Of a stretch of 34,949 nt of DNA, positions 21,393 to 29,758 are shown piece after piece (the stretch's first letter is position 1; every line of letters starts with the position of its first letter). Both the position numbers and the translations under genes were made by a program. The stretch is from positions 1 to 34,949 of the forward strand of contig CALJTN010000113.1 in assembly GCA_937976175.1 (NCBI GenBank), written 5' to 3'. Under the pieces are notes generated by a model. That model was not told where the DNA came from, searched no databases, and worked only from the letters and a program-made list of their open reading frames with translations. This DNA comes from an uncultured Clostridiaceae bacterium. GTDB lineage: Bacteria > Bacillota > Clostridia > Clostridiales > Clostridiaceae.

Positions 21393-22463
21393 TTATTTAA
21401 AATCTATTACTTCTTGTCTAGTTGCTGGAACAACTATATCTCCAGCTATAACTTTATCTTCAAATGTCTTAACTTCATCTAAAATAGCTTTTGGTACATT
21501 TTTATCAGATGTTGGAGCTATGCCTACGCCTTGCTCTTTTAATCCTAGAGTAGTAACAGTACCACCTGCAAATTCATTTTTAACTATAGATTTAGATTGG
21601 TTGTAAGTTGCAGTATCAACTCTTTTCATCATACTTGAAAGTATAATGTCAGCATATTCTGGAACTGTTAAAGATTGATCCATGTCAACTCCGATAGCCC
21701 AAACTTCTTTTCCGCCATCTTTTAATTCTTTAGCTGCTTTAAATAAACCAATACCCACTCCGCCTGCTGCATGATAAACTACATCGCAACCATCTTGATA
21801 TAATGATTTAGCTAACTCATATCCTTTTACTGTATCGCCGAAACTATCTGCATATTTTACAGTTGTTCCTGCACTCTTGCCATCTGTACTTGTTAGTCCT
21901 TTTGCTGCTTCTGGATTAACCGCTTTAACACCAGCTGCAAAACCAGCTTCAAATCTGTTTATTAAATCAAAATCTTTTCCACCAATAAATCCAACTTTAT
22001 TAGTTTTAGTCATTTTTCCAGCAATGATTCCCATTAAGAAAGAACCTTCTTGCTCTTTAAAAGTAATTGATGCTACGTTTGGTAGCTCAACCACTGAGTC
22101 TATAATTGCAAAGTTTTTGTCAGCATGGTTTTTAGCAACCTCTGCCATTGCATCTGCCATTTGGAATCCAATAGCAAAAGTTAAATTTGCTCCCTCTTCA
22201 ACTAATGATTCTAAATTTGCTGCATAGTCCTCTTTTTTTACAGATTCGATAAACTTGTAGTTGAAACCATCTTCTTCTTTAGCTTTAGTAACACCTTCAT
22301 TTGCTGATTGGTTAAATGACTTATCATTTAATCCACCTTCATCAGTAGAAAGTCCTATAAGAATGTCGCTTTTTGCTGCTTCCTTCTTAGTTCCACAGCC
22401 CACAAATAATGTTGCAACCACAGCTACTGCTGTAAGTACCGCAACTACCTTTTTTTTGTTCAT
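21393..22463 (-). CDS. BMP-family nucleoside-binding lipoprotein (PnrA/Med-like)
   Basis: A 356-residue surface lipoprotein: signal peptide, lipobox LFVGC with Cys23, then the Bmp domain. It shows LIGLSTDEGGLNDKSFNQSA (conserved N-terminal motif with the ligand aspartate), FAIGFQMADAMAEVA, VASITFKEQEGSFLMGIIAG, NKVGFIGGKD, and DVVYHAAGGVGIGLFKAA. Homologues bind purine nucleosides. It is the first gene of the four-gene importer. The start follows a GGGAGGGAA site. A hairpin after the gene probably protects its mRNA or trims transcription into the ATPase. Confidence 0.92.
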   Translation of the reverse strand: MNKKKVVAVLTAVAVVATLFVGCGTKKEAAKSDILIGLSTDEGGLNDKSFNQSANEGVTKAKEEDGFNYKFIESVKKEDYAANLESLVEEGANLTFAIGFQMADAMAEVAKNHADKNFAIIDSVVELPNVASITFKEQEGSFLMGIIAGKMTKTNKVGFIGGKDFDLINRFEAGFAAGVKAVNPEAAKGLTSTDGKSAGTTVKYADSFGDTVKGYELAKSLYQDGCDVVYHAAGGVGIGLFKAAKELKDGGKEVWAIGVDMDQSLTVPEYADIILSSMMKRVDTATYNQSKSIVKNEFAGGTVTTLGLKEQGVGIAPTSDKNVPKAILDEVKTFEDKVIAGDIVVPATRQEVIDFK

Positions 22464-22749
22464 AATAATTCCCTCCCAATAGTAATTAATTAAACAATGT
22501 TATTGCTTAGCAAGTATGTATTCTATAAAAGTTAAAAAAATCCTCTTTTTCCAAAAAAATTTTTTTAATATTCTATACATTTTAGTATTTATTAAATTAT
22601 CAAATAACGTTTTCATTTAATATTGTATGCCACATATGATATTATATACAGCATGAACTACATTATATATGAATTTTTTATTATTGGCAACTGTTTGTTA
22701 AGGGTAAAAACTAAATTATATTTATGTTGCTTTTTTTTGTAAAATAGTA
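22464..22749. other. Intergenic region upstream of the BMP lipoprotein gene
   Basis: About 290 very A+T-rich bases between the grd operon terminator and the lipoprotein start codon. They should contain the promoter of the nucleoside importer. I see several TATAAT-like hexamers (for example TATAAT around 22640 on the minus strand) but none with a convincing -35. There is a run of A followed by T near 22553-22566. I found no purine-riboswitch core and no ORF with a ribosome-binding site. Confidence 0.4.
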
Positions 22750-22780
22750 GAAAAACTCTCACTAATAAGTTAGTGAGAGT
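22750..22780 (-). terminator. Terminator of the glycine reductase operon
   Basis: ACTCTCACTAA (22755-22765) and TTAGTGAGAGT (22770-22780) form a perfect 11-bp stem with a 4-nt loop. On the minus strand five Ts follow. It lies about 100 bases beyond the grdD stop codon and separates the operon from the nucleoside importer. Confidence 0.88.
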
Positions 22781-22881
22781 TATAATTTTAATTAAAATTC
22801 TTTGAAACCTTATAGCTTTTCTTATGTTATTACATGTAAAATTCTAAACTAAAGCTAATATTATATTTGTTTTAATGCATA

Positions 22882-24045
22882 TTAATTCATAAACTCAGCT
22901 TTTTTAAGAATTCCAATAGCCCTATCTCCGCAATCTTCTGGAACTAAAACTATCGGTCCTGTACATCCCATGCCACTTTCTGAGTATATCCCTTCTTTCC
23001 ACAAGGCTCTACATGCATTTTCTAGTTCAAGTATATCTACTCCAGCTATAGAGAAGGTAACAACTTTTTTCTCTGGCATCTTTACTTCCTCTTCGCTGGT
23101 TGGTTTTTCTGTCTTTTTAATAACCTTATTTATAGCTTCCTTTAAACCTGCTTTATTAGCTTTTTCAAATTCAGCTTTTGCAATGCTTAAAACATTGTTT
23201 TCTGCACAAGTAGCACAATATTTTAAAGCTTCAGCTATTAATGGTGCTCCCGATGCTCTTGAAACTATATTTACAAGTTTGCTATAATTTTCTCCGATAC
23301 CAGGGCCATATCCAGCACCCACTGTCTCATAATTACCTCCTGTAGTGAAAGAAGAGAAGGTTTTAACTAAAATATTACCAGTTAAGGAATCACAAACCAT
23401 AACATCCGTTGTTCCAGAAAGTAGGTCATTACCTCTCATAATAGAGCCACCATCTGCTCTTAAAGACTCTGCAAAACTAAAATCATATCCATTGGTTTGT
23501 ATTTCTTTTAGTACTCTTTCAACTTGCCTTGCTCCATCTAAATTTAAAATTCCAACAGTTGGATTTTTAATGCCTATAGCTTTAGCCACCGCAATACCAG
23601 AAATTGCATTAAGAATCATACCTTCTACTCTATTTGTAGAGGTAGTTCCAGTAGTAGTAGCTATTATCATATCCGTACCCTTACCTGGTGCTACTATCTT
23701 TCCAACTGTAGAGACTCCTATTGGAAAATCAAAATGTTGAGTTACACAGCCACTTAAATTTCCGTCTTCTAATAATTCGGTCATTCTTATATGACCTTCT
23801 TCAGCAGTCTGAACTTCTATAATTTCAAAGTCTGCATCTACTTTTGGTCCTATCAAAACAATTTCAAAATCATCATATTTATTTTTAGCTATTTCTGCAG
23901 CTTTTACCATTTCGCCTATGCCATGTTCACTGCCAAATATAGTTAATCCTATTCTAACTTTATTTTTAAACTTTCCGCTTTTTATGCCGTTAGCTATATC
24001 ATTAAATACTTCAGCAATCATTTCTTTAACTCCGTTTTCACTCAT
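22882..24045 (-). CDS. grdD: Glycine reductase complex component C, alpha subunit GrdD
   Basis: With GrdC, converts the Se-carboxymethyl/ketene intermediate carried by selenoprotein A to an acetyl thioester and then, by phosphorolysis, to acetyl phosphate. 387 residues. A PlsX/phosphotransacylase-like core is visible (RIGLTIFGSEHGIGEM, TTGTTSTNRVEGMILN, DVMVCDSLTGNILVKTFSSF). A C-terminal extension carries SGMGCTGPIVLVPEDC, whose first cysteine, at about 361, matches the position of the acetyl-accepting cysteine known in the family. It is last of the eight grd genes, 34 bases after grdC, and followed by the operon terminator. Confidence 0.93.
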   Translation of the reverse strand: MSENGVKEMIAEVFNDIANGIKSGKFKNKVRIGLTIFGSEHGIGEMVKAAEIAKNKYDDFEIVLIGPKVDADFEIIEVQTAEEGHIRMTELLEDGNLSGCVTQHFDFPIGVSTVGKIVAPGKGTDMIIATTTGTTSTNRVEGMILNAISGIAVAKAIGIKNPTVGILNLDGARQVERVLKEIQTNGYDFSFAESLRADGGSIMRGNDLLSGTTDVMVCDSLTGNILVKTFSSFTTGGNYETVGAGYGPGIGENYSKLVNIVSRASGAPLIAEALKYCATCAENNVLSIAKAEFEKANKAGLKEAINKVIKKTEKPTSEEEVKMPEKKVVTFSIAGVDILELENACRALWKEGIYSESGMGCTGPIVLVPEDCGDRAIGILKKAEFMN

Positions 24046-24079
24046 ATTTACACCCCTTTTCTAAAAAACAAAATAGATT

Positions 24080-25612
24080 TTATTTGTTCATTAAATAGTT
24101 AGCAAAATCTTTCATTGCGTCTCCCACCATAGCCTTAACTTCATCTTTGCTAATACCTGGCTTATCTTCGACTTTTCCTGTGTTTTTCTCAACTAAAATT
24201 GAGATTCCATCAAATAAGTTAGTCATTCTTCCTAGGAATAAACTTCCTTTACCAACTATCATGAAATTCTTTAAAACTCCAGATTTTATGTGTTCTATTC
24301 CATGACCAACAATAGGCGCACCGGAAGGTATATGTCCTTGTGTTGGGGCATACCCTGGGTATCCGTGTATTTTTATAAAATTAAGTAATTCTTTTTTATC
24401 TAATTGTCCTTTTTTAACTGCTAAGGCACCAATCATTTTATAGTTTTGTGTTGGTACATCTCCAGCCCCTGCTGGTTCAGTTATATCTGGTGTCTGCATC
24501 TCTGGAGCATATTTATCTACATCCGTGATTTTTAATCCATTAGCAGTTAATGGATCAAGTACTAAGGCTTCTAAAACCGCTTGTGGTGAGGCACCATGAC
24601 CTATAGTATGTCTTCCAATTACATCAGTTCGAAGGATTGGGCTAATTCCATCATTTTCTGATACAAGAATAGCAAATCCACCTAAACAATCCTCAAGTAC
24701 AGATAATCCCTTTTTAACATGATCTTTACCATTCATACCAAGCTTTGCAGTAGCTCCTCCGGCAACAACCAGTACATGTTTAAATATACCTGACTTAACC
24801 AATGCCGCTGCATTTACTATGGCATGAGTTGGAGCCGCACAGAATCCTCTTACATCTACCCCTGTTGCACCAGAAAGTCCTATAACTTCACCTATAGCTT
24901 TTGCTATATTTCCGCCACCTCTTTGATTCATGTCTCCTATAGCTTCTTCTGAACATTCTAGTATATATCCGATGTCTTCCACTGGTACGTCTAAGTTGTT
25001 AACTATATGCATTCCAGCTAAAACACCTGATGCTTTAACAGCTAAATTCTCTAACATATAATGAGCTGAAAGATTTGGATCAACTTCATGAGCTCGTCTT
25101 ATACAACCTATTAGGTTTTCTCCCTCATATAGTCCTTCTGCACCACTATTTTCAACAAGACCATTGATTTTTTCTAAATCATCCCCAACTATTTTTTCTA
25201 CTTTAGCAGCTAGTAGTGGGTGTTTTGATAATTTTTCTTTTACTTTTTCTGCAAAAGAATTCTCTAATAATACAAGATCAAATACATCTGAAATCTTCAT
25301 TAAACCATAGAACTCATCCTGTGGCATAACTTCACCAAACTTACCAAACCTATTGGCATTCTCTACATTCTTTCCATACCAAGGTCTTGGCATTTCAGCT
25401 AATTGCTCTGGAGTTAAATTTCCTATATATGTTTGGTTTGGCGCATATGCCACAACCTCTTCAAATCCTCTTAGATGATTTTTCATCTCTTTTAAATACT
25501 GTGAATCCGGATTTGCTTCTCTTTCTAATGTTTGTGTAGTTCCATTGTGAATTACCATATCTGGAGTATTAACTAAAATATAAGATGCTTTTTTTATAAC
25601 TGGAAAATTCAT
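24080..25612 (-). CDS. grdC: Glycine reductase complex component C, beta subunit GrdC
   Basis: Partner of GrdD in acetyl phosphate formation. 510 residues, distantly related to thiolase/FabH enzymes: the segment GFCAAPTHAIVNAAALVKSG contains the FabH-like cysteine, and VGHGIEHIKSGVLKNFMIVG with GKGSLFLGRMTNLFDGISIL lies near the C-terminus. The start at 25612 is preferred over the ATG three codons upstream, because AGGAGG lies directly against the upstream ATG but nine bases before this one. It follows grdB after a 250-base gap containing a hairpin and short repeats, so relative expression may be adjusted there. Confidence 0.93.
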   Translation of the reverse strand: MNFPVIKKASYILVNTPDMVIHNGTTQTLEREANPDSQYLKEMKNHLRGFEEVVAYAPNQTYIGNLTPEQLAEMPRPWYGKNVENANRFGKFGEVMPQDEFYGLMKISDVFDLVLLENSFAEKVKEKLSKHPLLAAKVEKIVGDDLEKINGLVENSGAEGLYEGENLIGCIRRAHEVDPNLSAHYMLENLAVKASGVLAGMHIVNNLDVPVEDIGYILECSEEAIGDMNQRGGGNIAKAIGEVIGLSGATGVDVRGFCAAPTHAIVNAAALVKSGIFKHVLVVAGGATAKLGMNGKDHVKKGLSVLEDCLGGFAILVSENDGISPILRTDVIGRHTIGHGASPQAVLEALVLDPLTANGLKITDVDKYAPEMQTPDITEPAGAGDVPTQNYKMIGALAVKKGQLDKKELLNFIKIHGYPGYAPTQGHIPSGAPIVGHGIEHIKSGVLKNFMIVGKGSLFLGRMTNLFDGISILVEKNTGKVEDKPGISKDEVKAMVGDAMKDFANYLMNK

Positions 25613-25760
25613 AATCTTCATCCTCCTTATTTACCTTTATAAAGATAATATATTTATTAACATTTGCATTAATTTAGTTTTAAAACTATTAATGCACGAT
25701 CCACAATATAAACTCTTCAGACAAAATATAATTTTATATCTTCATATAAATTAAGTTAAA

Positions 25761-25789
25761 TTGTACATTGTGCATTGTGCATTGTACAA
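25761..25789. repeat. Short tandem heptamers within a palindrome, grdB-grdC gap
   Basis: Three consecutive heptamers of the form TRCATTG lie between the inverted ends TTGTACA (25761-25767) and TGTACAA (25783-25789). Such ATTGTGC arrays occur as simple intergenic repeats in clostridia. No function can be inferred. Confidence 0.5.
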
Positions 25790-25813
25790 GTACGCTGATC
25801 ATTACATAAATAA

Positions 25814-25837
25814 TTAGGGAACATAAAAGTCCCCTAA
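25814..25837 (-). other. Hairpin after grdB (partial terminator?)
   Basis: TTAGGGAAC (25814-25822) and GTCCCCTAA (25829-25837) pair over nine positions with one mismatch around a 6-nt loop. On the minus strand an A+T-rich TTATTTATG follows, without a strong T-run. It lies 26 bases after the grdB stop and may stabilise grdE-A-B mRNA or trim transcription into grdC-grdD. Confidence 0.4.
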
Positions 25838-25863
25838 TTTACTTATTAATCACATTTCAAAGA

Positions 25864-27171
25864 TTAATCTTCAAATATTTTTTGACCATCTACAGGTGTT
25901 TCCAGGGCCACTAATGCTTTTTCTACTAATTTTCTTCTTAGTGTATACTCATCTACCTTGCTAAGTGTAGGGTTTCCAAGAGGATAAGGAATAGCAACTG
26001 TAGGTATGATTCTATTTGCTCCAACGGTTACTGAAACTGGAGTAATAGTACACATATGAACTACAGGTAATCCAGCTCTCTCTATTTCTTTAACTAACGT
26101 TGCACCGCAACGTGTACAAGTTCCTCATGTAGAAGTTAATATAACTGCATCTACACCATCAGCAATTAGTTCTCTAGCAGTATCTTCACCAAATTTCTTA
26201 GATGATGCAACTGCTGTACCATTACCTACTGTTGAATAGAAATATCTGTGTAATGCGCCTATTTTACCCTCTTTTTCTAAGTCTCTTAAAACATCTACTG
26301 GAATAACTCTATCTGGATCTTCATTAGCATATACTGGATCATGTCCGCCATGTGCTGTTTCATGAGTAACAGACGTTAAATCCATTATTCCTTCTATATC
26401 GTATTTACCGATTTTAGAAGCACTTGAAGACTCTATATGATCTGGGTTTCCTTTTGGAACAATACCACCAGAGGTAACTATAGCTATTCTAGCTTTAGTT
26501 ATATCAAGTACAGGAGCATTAGGCTCTACTCTATCAAAGTTAGGCATTTTAAATTCTGTTACAAATTCTTCTCCCTTTAACTTCTTAACAAGCATGTCAA
26601 CTGCTCTTTTAGAACCTCTTTCTGTAGCGAAGTAGTTCTTTCTTATACCTCTTTCGATATAATTATCTTCACTAGGCATTCCTATTTCTTCACCTTTAGC
26701 TAATTTTAATGCTAAAGCTGCCATTTTAGGTAATGCATCTCTCATACCAACTGCACTGTTTCTAGTTGAAACTATGTGTAATTGTTTTTTATACATATCA
26801 GCACCTGGATTTTCTACATACATTCCAGACATTACTGGTATATTTAATTCTTCTTTTACTGCTGTAGCTATAGCACCACAAGCAACACCATATCTTCCTG
26901 CATTAAAAGCAGGTCCTGCTATAAATAAATCAGGATTTACTTTTTTCACCATCTCGATTATTTCAGCTTTAGCTTCTTCTATGTTTTCAGCAAAGTATGA
27001 ATCACCACAGATTATAGTAGCAACTATTTCTGCGCCCTCTTTACTTAATAAACCATTAAGTCCCATACCTGGTCCTACAAAACCTTCGCGAACTTCTGGT
27101 TTAATATCTGCTTTTTCTTCTCCGCCTATTCCAGCGTAAAATTGATTTATATAATGAACGATTTTTAACAA
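25864..27171 (-). CDS. grdB: Glycine reductase component B gamma subunit, selenoprotein GrdB
   Basis: Substrate-binding selenoprotein that, with the GrdE-derived subunits, activates glycine and passes the carboxymethyl group to selenoprotein A. 435 residues including one selenocysteine. The in-frame TGA at 26127-26125 (residue 349) is in STU-GTCTRCGAT, the conserved U-x-x-C motif, and both sides of it match the family (VDAVILTST before; LVKEIERAGLPVVHMCT after). The start is TTG at 27171, giving MLKIVHYINQFYAGIGGEEK, with a GGGGGGAG site six bases upstream; no family similarity precedes it. The specificity relatives GrdF (sarcosine) and GrdH (betaine) are similar, but the riboswitch and full grd set support glycine. 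A gene caller that ignores selenocysteine would split it. Confidence 0.95.
26097..26113 (-). promoter_or_regulatory. SECIS-like hairpin of grdB
   Basis: On the minus strand ACGTTGC-GGT-GCAACGT is a perfect 7-bp stem with the loop GGU, beginning 11 bases after the TGA codon. Bacterial SECIS elements lie in the coding sequence just behind the UGA and expose guanines in the apical loop for SelB; distance and loop fit this pattern. Confidence 0.75.
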
Positions 27172-27295
27172 GTATTTCTCCCCCCTTCTAATGGGAATTG
27201 GCAATTTTTTTAGCTTATTTAATATAAGTTAAATTACAATTGACAATCTTATAGTATTTATACTAATGTATATCGCTTAAATTTACTTTATCCTA

Positions 27296-27766
27296 TTAAA
27301 CACTATATTTAGAGAATTGATCTCTAACTGATTTTACTTCTGCAATTATTTCATCCACTTCTAAAACCATTTCCATCATTCCGCATTGCTCATCATAAAC
27401 TGTCTCATCGCATGCATCTTTGATTTCTGGTTCAACTACGTGATATACCGCTAGGCCTAAAGCAACTCCTGCTAAGGGACCAGCAAATGTTGGGTCTCCT
27501 GCTGCCACTGTTTCTGCTGAAAGTCCTGATGCTTCTGCTTCAGCTCCTCCAATAACTACTACTACGTTTTCAGCACCATACTTATCAGTAAGGTCTTTTA
27601 CTCTTTGTTGGATCTCCAGATCCATTGCTCCCGCAGCCGTTCACACAAAGCATTCTGTGGATGCAAATACTACCTCTGCTCCTGCAGATTTAACACAAGC
27701 CTCTATTGCTGGACCAGGTATTCCGTCTCTATCGCCAATTGCGATAACCTTTTTTCCTTCTAACAT
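27296..27766 (-). CDS. grdA: Glycine reductase selenoprotein A, GrdA
   Basis: Small acidic redox selenoprotein that carries the carboxymethyl group from component B to component C and is re-reduced by thioredoxin. 156 residues including selenocysteine. It starts [20 protein letters not shown]; the TGA at 27643-27641 (residue 42) lies in ECFV-U-TAAGAMD, the family motif CxxU. The part after the TGA ([20 protein letters not shown] onward) would be called alone by tools that ignore selenocysteine. The start at 27766 has GGAAGG nine bases upstream; another in-frame ATG two codons earlier is too close to that site. It lies between grdE and grdB as usual. Confidence 0.95.
27609..27624 (-). promoter_or_regulatory. 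SECIS-like hairpin of grdA
   Basis: TGGATC (minus strand from 27624) pairs with GATCCA (to 27609) across the loop TGGA, a perfect 6-bp stem starting 16 bases after the TGA. Guanines are exposed in the loop, as in other bacterial SECIS elements. The stem is short; a GGCT/AGC pairing just upstream might extend or compete with it. Confidence 0.55.
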
Positions 27767-27872
27767 TTTCATCTTCCTTCCATGTTTATATTTTTAATTA
27801 TTGCCTCTTAGCTATAATTTAATTCTAAGTCTATCTAATTAAAATACTTTATAAGCATTTTTTTCTAAAATA

Positions 27873-29159
27873 CTAGTATCCTTTAGCGCTTAAATAGTTA
27901 AATCCTACTTCACTAGTTGCACCAGTTATAACTTGGATTTCGGCATGTATAGAACCATCTTTTTCAAGACTTCCCATATGTCCACCAGCTATTATATCTG
28001 CCACTTCAATATGTCCAATGATTTTCTTCATTGGAGGCAATATAATTACTTCGTTCGCATTCCCTCCAGTTACTACTGCATCACCATGCGGTGTTGAGTC
28101 AGCCAGTGACTGAGAACTTCCATCTTGACCTGCATATTCATCAGTTAACAGTACAGTTTTAACGCCTTTTGCAGTTATCTTGTTACAGTTCATAACAAGG
28201 TCAGCATCTGGATTACCAAAACCTTCTTCAGAAATTATAGCAGCATCCGCTCCCATAAATTCGACTAATTTAGCAACCATACTTGAAGATCTTTCTTTGT
28301 CTGCAAGGTATACATTTTCATTTGTTATTATACATCCAAGGAAGTTAAAATCCTTGCCATGTCTTTCATATAAATCTTCGATTATTGGATGATTCATATG
28401 TACATAGCTTGGGTTTTTGTCGCAAGCAGAAACACAGTTACCACTTACTATAGCTCCATCAAATATTTCTGTTGGGTAGATAAACGTAGGTATTATCTTC
28501 TTAGCATCTACTCCATAAACATAAGTATCATGTAATAAACCTTGTGTTTGAAGCATATACACATATACTACCTTTGGTAGTTCTGGATATTGCTTAACTT
28601 GCTCTAAAAGTGGTAATGTTTCAAAAGTTTTAACTTCATCTGGTTCAATATTTTTTCCACACTTTCCAAGGTATATAGCAGCTTTAAAACCTACCATTCT
28701 TACAGCTTCTTCATGATCATGTTGAAGAATTCCGTCTTTTGGCTCACAAGTAATTACTAAGTTGTTTGTTTTTGAGAAAGGCGTGTATTTAGCTCCTTCT
28801 CCACACATATCAACTATTCCTTCTTGGAATCCAACGATTTTACCAGTAGTTATAACAGCGGCTCCTTTAAGAACATGAGTTCTTCCTGAACCTACTGTAT
28901 CAACTTTACTGATAAAGCCTGGGAATATTCCACCATCACCACTAACTTTAACTCTTGGTTCTATTACGTCTTTTACGGGAATTATTCTAACTTCTTCACC
29001 TGGTCTTGCTATATCGAAACTAATACTTGCAAGTCTTTCATCACCAGCAACCTCTTTTAATAATTCCTCTTGACTAACATAAAGAACTCCACCCTCAACC
29101 TTTGTTTCTGGTCCAAACTGAATATCTTTAATAAATATCTTTCCAATTTCTAGACGCAA
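27873..29159 (-). CDS. grdE: Glycine reductase component B proprotein, GrdE (alpha/beta subunits)
   Basis: Proprotein that cleaves itself into two subunits of component B; the new N-terminal residue becomes a pyruvoyl-type carbonyl group that forms a Schiff base with glycine. 428 residues. The cleavage site Asn241-Cys242 is visible in SGNCVSACDKNP, the same position as in characterised GrdE. The start is TTG at 29159, giving MRLEIGKIFIKDIQFG, because AGGAGG lies eight bases upstream; an in-frame GTG three codons earlier is directly against that site. It follows trxA by 75 bases. GrdB is its partner. Confidence 0.94.
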   Translation of the reverse strand: MRLEIGKIFIKDIQFGPETKVEGGVLYVSQEELLKEVAGDERLASISFDIARPGEEVRIIPVKDVIEPRVKVSGDGGIFPGFISKVDTVGSGRTHVLKGAAVITTGKIVGFQEGIVDMCGEGAKYTPFSKTNNLVITCEPKDGILQHDHEEAVRMVGFKAAIYLGKCGKNIEPDEVKTFETLPLLEQVKQYPELPKVVYVYMLQTQGLLHDTYVYGVDAKKIIPTFIYPTEIFDGAIVSGNCVSACDKNPSYVHMNHPIIEDLYERHGKDFNFLGCIITNENVYLADKERSSSMVAKLVEFMGADAAIISEEGFGNPDADLVMNCNKITAKGVKTVLLTDEYAGQDGSSQSLADSTPHGDAVVTGGNANEVIILPPMKKIIGHIEVADIIAGGHMGSLEKDGSIHAEIQVITGATSEVGFNYLSAKGY

Positions 29160-29234
29160 AACATTCACCTCCTATGATATATAAGTATATATCTAATAGC
29201 TTATAGCTTTGGTGCTATAAGCTTTAGTACCAAA

Positions 29235-29564
29235 TTATAATGTATTGTAGTAATCTTTTATAAAGTTTTCTATATCATCTAATGAAGAAATCTTATCTGG
29301 CGTTATTGTAGCAGCCTTTTCTCCACCTTTATATATAATCATTGTTGGAAGTCCTAGAACTCTTTGAGCTATAGCTGTTCTTCTTGCTCCACCAATGTTT
29401 AAGCTAGCAAATTTGATTTTATCTGAGTATTTTTCTTCAAGACCATGTACTCCTGGCATAAGTTCTATACAAATCTCACATTTATCGCCCCAAAAATCAA
29501 CGAATACAGGTTTTTCTGATTGTAATACCTCTGCTTCAAAATTGTCTTTATTTAAATCTAACAT
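29235..29564 (-). CDS. trxA: Thioredoxin of the glycine reductase system, atypical active site
   Basis: Small redox protein of 109 residues that takes electrons from TrxB and reduces selenoprotein A. The thioredoxin fold is recognisable: FVDFWGDKCEIC at 22-32, KIKFASLNIGG, and the cis-proline segment LGLPTMIIYKGGE. The active site is Cys29-Glu-Ile-Cys32 preceded by Lys, not the canonical Trp-Cys-Gly-Pro-Cys, so the redox potential and partner preference may differ; grd-associated thioredoxins are known to deviate from the canonical motif. The start follows CAGGAGGG at ten bases. Two palindromic repeats, each with its own AGGAGG, lie just upstream. Confidence 0.9.
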   Translation of the reverse strand: MLDLNKDNFEAEVLQSEKPVFVDFWGDKCEICIELMPGVHGLEEKYSDKIKFASLNIGGARRTAIAQRVLGLPTMIIYKGGEKAATITPDKISSLDDIENFIKDYYNTL

Positions 29565-29596
29565 TACTCATTTCCCTCCTGCTTTCTTATTTTGTA

Positions 29597-29664
29597 CGTA
29601 AAGATTATTAATCTTTACGCCTCCTGTTTTTTTATTCTGTACATAAAGATTATTAATCTTTATG
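29597..29664 (-). repeat. Tandem duplication with covarying hairpins, trxB-trxA gap
   Basis: Two tandem copies of a unit of about 40 bases. Each holds a 23-nt perfect palindrome with 11-bp arms and a central T: copy 1 at 29597-29619 with arms CGTAAAGATTA/TAATCTTTACG, copy 2 at 29642-29664 with arms CATAAAGATTA/TAATCTTTATG. The one difference in the arms is a G-C to A-T pair change on both sides, so pairing is kept. On the minus strand each palindrome is directly preceded by AGGAGG, similar to the true trxA ribosome-binding site. Confidence 0.75.
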
Positions 29665-29727
29665 CCTCCTAGAATTTGTTTTAGCCATTCGATTTATATT
29701 ATAATCAAATTAAGCATTTTTTATATC

Positions 29728-29755
29728 ATCTTAAAACATTTATATGTTTTAAGAT
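29728..29755 (-). other. Hairpin just after trxB
   Basis: ATCTTAAAACA (29728-29738) and TGTTTTAAGAT (29745-29755) form a perfect 11-bp stem with a 6-nt loop, three bases from the trxB stop codon. No T-run follows on the minus strand, so mRNA stabilisation or processing is likelier than termination. Confidence 0.5.
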
Positions 29756-29758
29756 AAT

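Noticed and set aside
22464-22749. Purine riboswitch before the nucleoside importer
   Set aside because: No conserved purine-aptamer junction or loop sequences could be found on the minus strand.
25761-25789. Start of a CRISPR or other repeat array
   Set aside because: Only three heptamers with no spacers; a simple sequence repeat.
25864-27204. grdB appearing as two ORFs (26125-27204 and 25864-26055), as in a nonsense-mutated pseudogene
   Set aside because: The TGA sits in the conserved U-x-x-C motif, the frame continues with family sequence, and a SECIS-like hairpin follows. It is selenocysteine, not a mutation. The 27204 ATG is also upstream of the real TTG start.
27296-27625. A 109-codon ORF starting [11 protein letters not shown] as the grdA gene
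   Set aside because: This is only the part after the selenocysteine codon; the N-terminal 47 codons, ribosome-binding site and family motif lie upstream.
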